Shown here: positions 16,003 to 25,852 of the stretch, one piece after another
Layout of the letters: every line of letters starts with the position of its first letter
Numbering within the stretch: position 1 is the stretch's first letter
Assembly (NCBI GenBank): GCA_016711205.1
Contig: JADJTM010000001.1
Coordinates: forward strand, 1-64,000
Direction of reading: 5' to 3'
Source: Micropruina sp.
GTDB lineage: Bacteria > Actinomycetota > Actinomycetes > Propionibacteriales > Propionibacteriaceae
DNA length: 64,000 bases
Made by a program: the position numbers and the translations under genes
The notes under the pieces: model-generated
What the model was told of the DNA's origin: nothing
Database searches by the model: none
Seen by the model: only the letters and a program-made list of their open reading frames with translations

Positions 16003-16656
16003 TCAGCCGGTGTGCGATTCGACGAAAGCGAGGAAGCTCGGTGACAACAGCGAACCGACCGCCAGCACGGCGGAGTCGGCGAGCGCGAGCAGCAGGTCGG
16101 CGTCGGTGTTGACGGCGACGAAGGCGGCGCCCGCGGCATCGGCGGCCAGGGCGTCCTGCACGGTGTCGCCCAGCACCACCAGCGGGCCGTCGCCGGCGAG
16201 CGCCCGCGCCTGCCGTCCGAGTTCGGCGCGATCGGTGACGTAGGCGCCGGAGGCGAAGAGCGTCCAGTCGATCGCGTCCAGGTCGAAGCCGGACGAGCGC
16301 AGCTTCACCCGTGCGCGCCGGGGCGAGTTGCCGGTGAGCAGCCCGTTGCGCCAGCCGGCCCGCTTGGTCAACTGCAGCGCCTCCCGCGCTCCCGGCACGG
16401 GTTCGCGCGGAGTGCGTACGTAGAAGGCTTCGGACAGCTCGTCCAGCCGGCGTAGGTACTCATCGACCCGGGTGAGGTTGAGGCCTGCGGCGTGCAGATG
16501 CAGTTCGGCGAGCTTGCGGTCGGTGAAGCCCTCGCGTGGACCAGTGGGAGTGACCGGGTCGACCCCGAGGGCCGCGATGGTTTCGGCGAACATGTCTGGA
16601 CGGGTGCCCGGGCTGCGTACCAGGGTGCCGTCGATGTCCCAGAAGGCGGTGATCAC
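16003..16656 (-). CDS. HAD-superfamily phosphatase
   Basis: 217 aa, GTG start. Motif I is FWDIDGTLVRS, motif II LLTGNSPRRARVKL, and motif III/IV VVLGDTVQDALAADAAG. The cap is the small helical C1 type. It likely acts on a small phosphorylated metabolite; the substrate cannot be told. A second HAD gene lies 53 bp upstream on the same strand. Confidence 0.88.
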   Translation of the reverse strand: MITAFWDIDGTLVRSPGTRPDMFAETIAALGVDPVTPTGPREGFTDRKLAELHLHAAGLNLTRVDEYLRRLDELSEAFYVRTPREPVPGAREALQLTKRAGWRNGLLTGNSPRRARVKLRSSGFDLDAIDWTLFASGAYVTDRAELGRQARALAGDGPLVVLGDTVQDALAADAAGAAFVAVNTDADLLLALADSAVLAVGSLLSPSFLAFVESHTG

Positions 16657-16709
16657 CCTCCGACCCTAGTGATGCGTCGGCTTCGCCGGTCGTTCAGTGC
16701 CCTCGCTGC

Positions 16710-17369
16710 TCAGCTCCCGACCCGGCGCACCAGGTCGACGGTGAGCTCGTCCAGGTTGTGCAGGACGGCGGCCACCCGGGTCAGCAACTCATCGGTGGGG
16801 GGCAGAAAGTGGGGCGGGATGGCGACCACCGCCATGCCTGCGCTGAGCCCGGCCAGCAAACCGTTCTCGGAATCCTCGACGACCACGGTGTGGGCCGGCT
16901 CGGCGCCCATCTGGTCGGCCACCCACAGGAATGCGTCGGGTGCGGGCTTGCCCTTCGCCGACCCTTCTTCGGTGGAGCGCACCACGCTGATCAGGTCGCG
17001 CACGCCCAGCACATCCAACGCTCGCTCGATGACCACCGGCGGCGAGGACGATGCCACGCCCAGCGGCCAGTGTTCTGCCATCCGCCGGACCGCTTCGCGG
17101 GCGCCGGGAAGAACCGGCAGGTCGCGGCGGTAGCGCTGCAGCACCGCGTCGATGGTGCGTTGGGCGGCCCGCTCGGCGCCGGGGCCGAAGCCCTTGTGGG
17201 TGGCCATGTAGCCGGACCACTCCGGTGTGCTCATGCCCCCCACCGCCACGGTGTCCTCCTCGGACCACACCAGCCCGTCACGGGTGAGCAGCGCGCGCCG
17301 CTCGGCATCCCACACCGCCTCGGTGTCGGTCAGGGTGCCGTCCAGGTCGAAGATCACCGCCTGCGTCAT
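16710..17369 (-). CDS. HAD-superfamily hydrolase, beta-phosphoglucomutase-like subgroup
   Basis: 219 aa. Motif I is IFDLDGTLTDTE, motif II is GVASSSPPVVI, the conserved Lys is in AKGKPAPDAFL, and motif IV is VVEDSENGLLAG. This pattern suits DUF-type or beta-PGM-like phosphatases acting on sugar phosphates. It ends a same-strand row DDAH-HAD-HAD with short gaps, so the genes may be co-transcribed. Confidence 0.9.
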   Translation of the reverse strand: MTQAVIFDLDGTLTDTEAVWDAERRALLTRDGLVWSEEDTVAVGGMSTPEWSGYMATHKGFGPGAERAAQRTIDAVLQRYRRDLPVLPGAREAVRRMAEHWPLGVASSSPPVVIERALDVLGVRDLISVVRSTEEGSAKGKPAPDAFLWVADQMGAEPAHTVVVEDSENGLLAGLSAGMAVVAIPPHFLPPTDELLTRVAAVLHNLDELTVDLVRRVGS

Positions 17370-17376
17370 GAGGTGT

Positions 17377-18147
17377 TCAGACTCCGCGCAGCCGCACGGA
17401 CAGGCAGGTGACGCAGCCCTCGAGTTTCTCGAACTCGCTGATGTCGACGGGGACCACCACGTACCCGCGTTGCGTCAGCAGTTCGGCGGTGCGCGGCGCC
17501 GAGGTCGACATCAGCAGCCGGTCGTCGTTGAGCAGCACCACGTGTGTGCCCTCCACCTCGGGCACCTCCAGCACGCTGCGGTACACGGACAGGTCGTCCA
17601 CCGTGTCGGGATGCACCAGCACCGCACCGTCCGGCAGTGCGGTGACCGCCGACTTCAGGTGCAGCACCTTGTGCACCGGCACCTGGATCACCTGCGCACC
17701 CAGCGGACGCAGCAGCTGGTCGAGTTGGGCGGCGCCCGCGGCATTCGTGCGTCCGCCGACCCCCACCCACACGGTGGCGCCGTGCTTGAGCACGTCACCG
17801 CCGTCCAGCGTGCCGGGTTCGACGATGCGCGCCACCCGGTACCCGCAGGTGCGCACCGCCAGTTCTGCGGTGGGCAGTTCGGCTCGCCGCCCGGGTGCGG
17901 CCGAGCGGGCGATCACCGCCAGATCGGCATAGACCACCATGGTGTCCTCGATGAACACGCCGTCGGGGCAGTCGTCGGCGTCCGGGGCTTCGATGGTCTG
18001 CCAGCCGTGGGCTTGCAGCGAACGGCAGTACTCGGCCCACTGTCGGGCGGCCAGGTCGATGTTCACCGGTTGCCGTTCGAGATGGGTGAGCAGGCCGTCC
18101 GCGAGTCGAGGGGAGGGACGCCGGACCAGCGCGCGCTGATGATGCAC
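17377..18147 (-). CDS. Dimethylarginine dimethylaminohydrolase (DDAH)-like amidinotransferase-fold hydrolase
   Basis: 256 aa from the GTG at 18147. Conserved landmarks are VFIEDTMVV (acidic substrate ligands), GTLDGGDVL, the catalytic His in LHLKSAVT (about residue 165) and the nucleophilic Cys in GCVTCLSVRL near the C-terminus. It would hydrolyse methylated arginine to citrulline plus a methylamine. Arginine deiminase and succinylarginine dihydrolase share the fold, but length and motifs favour DDAH. It is divergent from the alpha/beta hydrolase, 78 bp away. Confidence 0.88.
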   Translation of the reverse strand: MHHQRALVRRPSPRLADGLLTHLERQPVNIDLAARQWAEYCRSLQAHGWQTIEAPDADDCPDGVFIEDTMVVYADLAVIARSAAPGRRAELPTAELAVRTCGYRVARIVEPGTLDGGDVLKHGATVWVGVGGRTNAAGAAQLDQLLRPLGAQVIQVPVHKVLHLKSAVTALPDGAVLVHPDTVDDLSVYRSVLEVPEVEGTHVVLLNDDRLLMSTSAPRTAELLTQRGYVVVPVDISEFEKLEGCVTCLSVRLRGV

Positions 18148-18225
18148 CCCCCTAGTGTGGACCCCCGATCCCCGCACCTGGTGACATGCCCCGCCGCGCG
18201 GACAGCCGCTGGCTACGATCGACAC

Positions 18226-19146
18226 ATGCGCGAGCTCGTGGATCTGAGCGTTGACCCCGCGTCCTCGATACCCGAGCCGACCGGACGGGTGCTGCAGTAC
18301 GTCGCTCGCGTGCACCCCGACACCGCGCCGCTGCAGGCGATGCTGGTCGGTGACTGGCACGACGCCGAGCGCCTCCTGGTGTACTTTCCCGGCTTCAACA
18401 CCCCGCTCGGGCCCTGGGAGGTGGCCAAGTGCCGCATGCTGGCGCGCTCGTTCGGAGAACCGGTGCTGCTGATCGAGATCCCCGGCATGAGCCACTACGG
18501 GGACCCACTGCCCGCCCCCGTCCGCGCGAAGATGCGCACCGGTGACGTGCAGGCCTGGGCGGAGTTGATGGTCGACTATCAGCTGGCGGCACTGCAGGCG
18601 GTGGGGATGACCGTTCCCGGCGTCGTGGACATGCTGGGGTACTCCACCGGCTGCTCCCTGGGGGTGGCCGCCCTGCACCGCTGGGGCGAGCACGCCGAGC
18701 TGCGTTCGGCCAGCCTGATCGAGCCCGTGGCCACGCTGTCGCGCAACCTGCTGAAACTGGAACTGCACAACCTGGCCGATGTGTTGCGGCAGCCGTCCAG
18801 CTACCGCAGCAACCACCGCCACGACTGGGTGATGCGGGCCCGGCACCGCCAACTGCGCGAGCCATGGGTGCGCTACGGCCCCGCGGACATGTTGGCGATC
18901 GCGCAGGTGCTGGCCCAGCCGCACCTACCCGGTGACCTGCCATTGGACGGATCGGTCGCGGTCAATCTGGTGCGGGGGGTGCGCAGCGACCTGTGCGACG
19001 CCGACGCGTTCGCGGCGCTGCACGACGCGGCACCCGAGGCCGGCGTGACGGTGCGCGTGCAGGGTTTTGGACACCCGTTGTGGCACTCCTTCCCCGTGCT
19101 GGAGAAGCTGGTACCCATGCTCGGGGCCGGCGCCGGTCGGGCTTAA
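18226..19146 (+). CDS. Alpha/beta hydrolase
   Basis: 306 aa from the ATG at 18226. The nucleophile elbow is LGYSTGCS (about residue 142) and the late His lies in GFGHPLWHS. An oxyanion-type segment VYFPGFNTPLGP comes near residue 50. No signal peptide, so it is cytoplasmic. Substrate unknown; it could be an esterase or acyltransferase-type hydrolase. Confidence 0.78.
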   Translation: MRELVDLSVDPASSIPEPTGRVLQYVARVHPDTAPLQAMLVGDWHDAERLLVYFPGFNTPLGPWEVAKCRMLARSFGEPVLLIEIPGMSHYGDPLPAPVRAKMRTGDVQAWAELMVDYQLAALQAVGMTVPGVVDMLGYSTGCSLGVAALHRWGEHAELRSASLIEPVATLSRNLLKLELHNLADVLRQPSSYRSNHRHDWVMRARHRQLREPWVRYGPADMLAIAQVLAQPHLPGDLPLDGSVAVNLVRGVRSDLCDADAFAALHDAAPEAGVTVRVQGFGHPLWHSFPVLEKLVPMLGAGAGRA

Positions 19147-19183
19147 CTCACCTATCGGGTGGCGCCCGCTCGGTGAGTCTTCC

Positions 19184-19675
19184 GTCATCCCGGGCTTGCC
19201 CCGGGATCTGGGTCGACCCGCTGCGTGGGGCGTGGGTGGAGATCCCGGCGTTCGCCGGGATGACGAGACTCACAGCCGGGATGACGAGCCGAGGCAATGC
19301 GATGCCTTTCGTCATCCCGGGCTTGCCCCGGGATCTCGGTCGACCGGCTGCGTTGGGCGTGGGTGGAGATCCCGGCGTTCGCCGGGATGACGAAACTCAC
19401 AGCAGCCGGGATGACGAAACTCACAGCAGCCGGGATGACGAGCCCCGGCAGTGCGATGCCTTTCGTCATCCCGGGCTTGCCCCGGGATCTCGGTTGACCT
19501 GCTGCGTGGGGCGTGGGTGGAGATCCCGGCGTTCGCCGGGATGACGAAACTCACAGCAGCCGGGATGACGACACTCACAGCCGGGATGACGAGACACACA
19601 GCCGGGATGACGAGCCCCGGCAGTGCGCTGCCTTTCGTCATCCCGGGCTTGCCCCGGGATCTCGGTCGACCCGGG
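19184..19675. repeat. REP-like repeat cluster (4 long units with internal 22-23 bp sub-repeats)
   Basis: The gap 19147-19675 is filled by units starting GTCATCCCGGGCTTGCCCCG at 19184, 19311, 19465 and 19637 (spacings 127, 154 and 172 bp). Each has a GGGCTTGCCCC hairpin and an ATCCCGGCGTTCGCCGGGAT palindrome, then one to several short CAGCCGGGATGACGA-type sub-repeats. The units lengthen stepwise by adding sub-repeats. No gene is supported, although every frame stays open by chance. Confidence 0.9.
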
Positions 19676-20947
19676 TCAGCAGGATGGGGGCAGCCTGATG
19701 GTGCCGTCGTCCTGATAGCCGATCGCGATGCGCGTCACCACATCCGAGTCGTTGACCACGTAGGCGAGGTAGAGGTCGCCACTGGTCAGCGCCCACTGCT
19801 TGACGCTCTTGGTGCCGTCCTTCATCACCGTGGACTTGAGCTGCGCGCCGTAGAGCTGCTTCAGCCTCGCCAGCGAGGTGCCGACCCGCACGCCACGTTC
19901 GCTCGGGAACGCGTCGGTGCGAATGTCGATGGCCGTCACCGTGCCGCCGGTCGAATACACCCGGGTCGCCCCGAGCAGGTCCGTGGGGGCATACGCGTCG
20001 CAGCTGGTCGCCTTCTCACGCAGCACGCCCAGATCCACGGCCTGCTCGGCGCTGAGCCCGAGCGTGACCGGGCCGAGTCTGTCGATCAGATAGGTCCAGC
20101 CCAGCCGGTTCGAGGAGTCGTTCAGGGTGGGGGAGGGTGTGGGCGACAGGGTTGGTGTCGGCGATGCGGTCGGCGTCGGAGTGGGCGTTGGCGTTGCTGT
20201 CGTCCGGGTGGGCGTCGGGCTCGGGCTGCTCGTGGTGGGCGTTGCTGTGGGTGTCGCGGTGGGGCTGGGCGAGGGACGGACGGCGGTCGTCCGGCTGACC
20301 GCCGGCGTGGCGCGGGTGGCTTCGGACGAGGGGCTGCGGGCCAGGAAGTACCAGGCGAGGAACAGCGCCACGATGCCCACCATCACGCCCAGCACGATCG
20401 CTCGCGCGGTGGGGCGGTCCGAGCCGCCCGACGAACCCCCGCCGGGCGGGCTGTCCGGTGAGTGTGGGGCATCACCGGGTGAGCCGGCCGCGGTGCCCGG
20501 CGCCGCGGCCGGGACTGCGGCGCCCGTCGCGGTGGATGGCGTCGGCAGGGCCGTGGTGACGGCCGTGGGCGAAGCCCAGTCCGGCGTGAACGGTGCGGTC
20601 TGCTGTCCGGCGTCGGTGGACCCACTGACCGACGTGACGTCAGCCGCGGACGTTGGTTGCGCCGAGCCGGCCGACCCTGACCCGGCCGACCCTGACCCGG
20701 CGGACCCTGATCCGGCGGAGCCCAACCCGGCGGACCCTGCGGACCCGGGCGACTCGCCCGAGGCACGGTCCGGCCTTTGCGACGAGCCGGCCGCGCCGGA
20801 CCCGCTCAGCTCTGCGGAGTGCGCTGCCTCGCCGCGGTACTCAAGCCCGGTGTCGTCCTCGCTGCTCTCGCTGAAGAACCACCCGGTGTCGGAGCCCGCG
20901 TCCGACTGCCAGTCGTCGTCCTGCCCCGTGGGACGATCGGTCGACAC
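19676..20947 (-). CDS. Membrane-anchored protein with Gly/Ser-repeat cytoplasmic and Pro/Thr-rich external linkers
   Basis: 423 aa, GTG start after GAGGTGAC. The first ~190 residues are acidic and low-complexity, with a tandem SAGSG run encoded by 15-bp direct repeats (about 20666-20740). One membrane helix (IVLGVMVGIVALFLAWYFLA, about 195-215) follows, then a TPTPTPT-type linker (about 235-285). The C-terminal globular domain (about 285-423) contains LGPVTLGLSAEQAVDLG and a final Cys. Type II topology would put this domain outside the membrane. I do not recognise the domain. Confidence 0.75.
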   Translation of the reverse strand: MSTDRPTGQDDDWQSDAGSDTGWFFSESSEDDTGLEYRGEAAHSAELSGSGAAGSSQRPDRASGESPGSAGSAGLGSAGSGSAGSGSAGSGSAGSAQPTSAADVTSVSGSTDAGQQTAPFTPDWASPTAVTTALPTPSTATGAAVPAAAPGTAAGSPGDAPHSPDSPPGGGSSGGSDRPTARAIVLGVMVGIVALFLAWYFLARSPSSEATRATPAVSRTTAVRPSPSPTATPTATPTTSSPSPTPTRTTATPTPTPTPTASPTPTLSPTPSPTLNDSSNRLGWTYLIDRLGPVTLGLSAEQAVDLGVLREKATSCDAYAPTDLLGATRVYSTGGTVTAIDIRTDAFPSERGVRVGTSLARLKQLYGAQLKSTVMKDGTKSVKQWALTSGDLYLAYVVNDSDVVTRIAIGYQDDGTIRLPPSC

Positions 20948-21259
20948 GACGGCGTCACCTCCTCAGCTCGGCGCCATCAGACCTCTCCGACTCTCGCACG
21001 TTGAGGCCCCGCATCGAAGTATTCCCTTCCGAACGCAACAGCGATGCGTCCACGTCAGCCCCGATCGCGGCGCACCAGCGTCACCGCCTCCTCGCCACAA
21101 CAGCCAAAATGACAGGCGAAAGGCGTCCAACGAAGGAATAGTCAGCGCAGTCTCATAGTTGAGTCAAGTGCGCTCAACTTCATGATGTGAGCGTGCTAGG
21201 CTCAACAACGTGGCCGGCGCAGGCCGGCAGTCCCACTCATTCACTGGAGGAACACAAGC
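20948..21259 (+). promoter_or_regulatory. dnaK operon upstream region with two HAIR-type HspR operators
   Basis: Inverted repeats fit the HAIR pattern CTTGAGT-N7-ACTCAAG: GTTGAGT-N7-GCTCAAC at 21158-21178 and a weaker TGTGAGC-N7-GCTCAAC at 21186-21206. They lie 50-100 bp before the dnaK ATG, where they would cover the promoter. hspR, the last gene of the operon, should close the loop. The rest of the gap holds no gene. Confidence 0.85.
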
Positions 21260-23128
<1,869 letters not shown>

Positions 23129-23187
23129 GGCCGTGACGTGCCCGCGGGTGGCGATGCCCGCGGGCCACGTCCAGCGAAGGAGAATCA

Positions 23188-23748
23188 GTGAGCAACGAGG
23201 AGCAGCAACCCGTCGACCAGCCGGTGACGCCCGACGAGGCGGACGAGCTGGTCGCCGAGTCGGCCCCCGTCGAGCCCGAGGTGGCGCACCGGCTTCCCGA
23301 CGATGCCATCGTGGCGGCCAAGATCGGCGAACTCGAAGAGTTGGCCAGCGAGCGCACCGCCGACCTGCAGCGGCTGCAGGCCGAATACGCCAACTACAAG
23401 AAGCGGGTCGACCGCGACCGGGCGTTGGCCCGCGCGGGCGGCATCGAAACGATCGTGCTCGACCTGTTGCCGGTGCTCGACAGCATCGAGGCGGCGCGTG
23501 AGCACGACGAGTTGACCGGCGGCTTCAAGCTGGTGGCCGACGAACTGGAGCGGCTCACCGGCAAGTACGGGCTGGCCGTATACGGCGAGGTCGGCGACGT
23601 CTTCGACCCCAACGTGCACGAGGCGCTGATGCATGTGCCGATGGCGGGGGTCAAGGTGACCACGGTGTCGGCGATCATGCAGAAGGGCGTCCGGTTGAAC
23701 GACCGGGTGCTGCGTGCCGCCCGGGTGGGGGTGGCCGAGCCCGAATGA
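23188..23748 (+). CDS. grpE: Nucleotide exchange factor GrpE
   Basis: 186 aa, GTG start behind GAAGGAGA. An acidic N-terminal tail and a long helix (LQRLQAEYANYKKRVDRDR, residues 56-74) lead into the beta domain with FDPNVHEALMHVP. It releases ADP from DnaK. It lies 59 bp after dnaK and 80 bp before dnaJ. Confidence 0.97.
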   Translation: MSNEEQQPVDQPVTPDEADELVAESAPVEPEVAHRLPDDAIVAAKIGELEELASERTADLQRLQAEYANYKKRVDRDRALARAGGIETIVLDLLPVLDSIEAAREHDELTGGFKLVADELERLTGKYGLAVYGEVGDVFDPNVHEALMHVPMAGVKVTTVSAIMQKGVRLNDRVLRAARVGVAEPE

Positions 23749-23828
23749 GGGCCGCCCGACCCCACCGACACGCGGCCGCCGGTCACCACCGGCGCACACA
23801 CCATCAGCGAAGGGAGGCGTGAGGCCCC

Positions 23829-24980
23829 ATGAGCACCAAGGATTGGCTCGAAAAGGACTTCTACAAGGTTCTGGGCGTCTCGAAGGACGCCAAACCCGAC
23901 GAGATCAAGAAGGCGTTCCGCAAGCTGGCCCGCGCCAACCACCCCGACCAGAACCAGAACGACCCCAAGGCCGAACAGCGGTTCAAGGACATCTCCGAGG
24001 CACATTCGGTGCTGTCGGACCCGAAGAAGCGCAAGGAGTACGACGAGACCCGCAGCATGTTCGGCGGGGCCGGCGGCTTTCGGTTCCCCGGCGGCGGCCA
24101 GGGGCCGTCCATGGAGGACCTGTTCCGCAACGCCGGTGGCCAGAACGCGGCGGGTGGCAACATCTCCGACCTGTTCGGCAATCTGTTCGGGGGCACGTCC
24201 ACGCGGCGCACCACCACCAGCCGCGGCCCGCGTCGCGGCCAAGACATCGAAGGTGAGGCGACGATCGAGTTCACCGACGCCGTCGTGGGCGTCACGGTCA
24301 CCATGCAGACCGTGTCGGACGAGGCGTGCGGCGCCTGTTCCGGCACCGGGGCCAAGTCGGGCACGTTGCCGAAGGTGTGCCCCACCTGCCAGGGCAGCGG
24401 CATGGAGACCTCGACCGCCGGCGGCGTGTTCGCCGTCAGCGAGCCGTGTCACGAGTGTCGCGGACGCGGCCTGATCGTCGAAGAGTCCTGCCCGGTCTGC
24501 GGCGGCTCGGGGCGCGGACGTTCCACCCGCTCCATGCAGGTGCGCATTCCGGCCGGCGTCACCGACGGACAGCGCATCCGGATCAAGGGCAAGGGCGGTG
24601 CCGGCGAGAACGGTGGCGCGCCGGGCGACCTGTACGTGGTGGTGCATGTGCGTCCGCACAAGCTGTTCGGCCGCAAGGGCGACAGCCTGACCCTGACCAT
24701 TCCGGTCACCTTCACCGAGGCCGCACTGGGTGCCGACATCTCGGTGCCCACGCTCAGCGGCCAGCGGGTGACGCTCAAGGTCGGTCCGGGTACCCCCAAC
24801 GGACGCACGTTCCGCGTCCGCGGCAAGGGTGTGCACAAGTCGGACGGCACCAGCGGCGACCTGCTGGTCACCGTCGAGGTACAGGTGCCCCACCAGCTCA
24901 ACGACACCGCCAAAGAGGCCCTCGAAAGCTTCGCCGCGGCCCTCGGCGACGCCGACCCGCGCGCGTCCCTCTACGGCTGA
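23829..24980 (+). CDS. dnaJ: Chaperone DnaJ (Hsp40)
   Basis: 383 aa. The J domain (residues 9-72) has the HPD motif in NHPDQNQ. A Gly/Phe-rich region follows, then four zinc motifs CGACSGTG, CPTCQGSG, CHECRGRG and CPVCGGSG (about 165-230), and the C-terminal substrate domains. It is complete and follows AGGGAGG. Confidence 0.97.
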   Translation: MSTKDWLEKDFYKVLGVSKDAKPDEIKKAFRKLARANHPDQNQNDPKAEQRFKDISEAHSVLSDPKKRKEYDETRSMFGGAGGFRFPGGGQGPSMEDLFRNAGGQNAAGGNISDLFGNLFGGTSTRRTTTSRGPRRGQDIEGEATIEFTDAVVGVTVTMQTVSDEACGACSGTGAKSGTLPKVCPTCQGSGMETSTAGGVFAVSEPCHECRGRGLIVEESCPVCGGSGRGRSTRSMQVRIPAGVTDGQRIRIKGKGGAGENGGAPGDLYVVVHVRPHKLFGRKGDSLTLTIPVTFTEAALGADISVPTLSGQRVTLKVGPGTPNGRTFRVRGKGVHKSDGTSGDLLVTVEVQVPHQLNDTAKEALESFAAALGDADPRASLYG

Positions 24981-24991
24981 GGCGGTGACTG

Positions 24992-25432
24992 ATGGCTGAG
25001 ACGTTGGCGGGCGGGTCGGGCTTTCTGCCGCAGCGCATCGACTCCGACGCACCCGTGTTCGTGATCTCGGTGGCGGCCCAACTGGCCGAGATGCATCCGC
25101 AGACCCTGCGCGGCTACGACCGGCTGGGGCTGGTGGTGCCCAAACGGGCCCGCGGACGCGGCCGGCGCTACTCGCTGCGCGACATCGCCAAGCTGCGGCA
25201 CATCCAGCACCTGTCGCAGAACGAGGGCATCAACCTGGAGGGGATCCGGCGGATCCTGGCGCTCGAGGACGAACTGGACGCGCTGCGCGGCCAGTTGGTA
25301 CGGGTGGGTGAGCTGATCGCCACCCTGCAGACCGAGATGCCCGCCCGGGTGTTCACCGGTTCGCCCGCGGGTGATGTGCACCTGGGCCGAAGCGCCGTCC
25401 GCAAGTCGATGCTGGCGCTACCACCGGGCTGA
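24992..25432 (+). CDS. hspR: HspR, MerR-family heat-shock repressor
   Basis: 146 aa, starting 11 bp after dnaJ. The MerR-type DNA-binding domain (about 18-85) reads VAAQLAEMHPQTLRGYDRLG, then RRYSLRDIAKLRHIQ and GINLEGIRRIL. A short helical tail follows. HspR binds HAIR sites with DnaK as co-repressor in other actinobacteria. Sites of that type occur before dnaK and clpB here. Confidence 0.96.
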   Translation: MAETLAGGSGFLPQRIDSDAPVFVISVAAQLAEMHPQTLRGYDRLGLVVPKRARGRGRRYSLRDIAKLRHIQHLSQNEGINLEGIRRILALEDELDALRGQLVRVGELIATLQTEMPARVFTGSPAGDVHLGRSAVRKSMLALPPG

Positions 25433-25560
25433 CCATCGGACCGGGCCGGCCGGTTGGGGGCGATGTGCCTTCACGACCACCCCTACCGCCAGCACCCCGT
25501 CCGTTGCTCGATGCCTGTAAGAGGCCCCCTGGCGGGCCCTGATACCACCGCCGGTGGATC

Positions 25561-25765
25561 GCTGACGGGTAATGGGGACGGTTCCTTTCTCCGTCGGCTG
25601 GTCGGCTTGCGACCGGTATTGGGGACGGTTCTTTTCCCCGTCGGCTGATCGGCTTGCGACGGGTAATGGGGACGGTTCCGTTCCCCGTCGGCTGATCGGT
25701 CGGCTGGTCGGCTTGCGACCGGTAATGGGGACGGTTCCGTTCCCCGTCGGCCCGGCCTGCGGTCC
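25561..25765 (+). repeat. Four tandem copies of the GGGGACGGTTCC hairpin family
   Basis: Cores start at 25574, 25621, 25668 and 25727 (spacing 47, 47 and 59 bp). Each is flanked by GACGGG/GACCGG on the left and CCCGTCGGC on the right, which can pair. Spacer text is GGCTGGTCGGCTTGCGAC-like. The whole gap 25433-25852 between hspR and the protease has no other supported feature. Confidence 0.88.
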
Positions 25766-25852
25766 CGAGTTTCGTCCTTTCGGCAGAGCCGGACGCGCCG
25801 TGCGCCGGCTGCCTGCCGAGAATCTGTCGGACGCGCGCGGCATGCTTGAGCC

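Noticed and set aside
17227..18225. 333-codon N-terminal extension in frame with the alpha/beta hydrolase
   Set aside because: It is antisense to the DDAH and HAD genes and low-complexity. The ATG at 18226 gives the normal domain start.
19190..19700. Long open frames through the REP cluster and the GGGGACGGTTCC arrays, with recurring peptides such as MGTVPFPV
   Set aside because: They arise from GC-rich repeats with few stops; the same peptide appears wherever the repeat occurs, in any frame.
20948..21259. CIRCE (HrcA) element or a tRNA gene upstream of dnaK
   Set aside because: No TTAGCACTC-type dyad and no cloverleaf with a T-loop. HAIR dyads explain the region.
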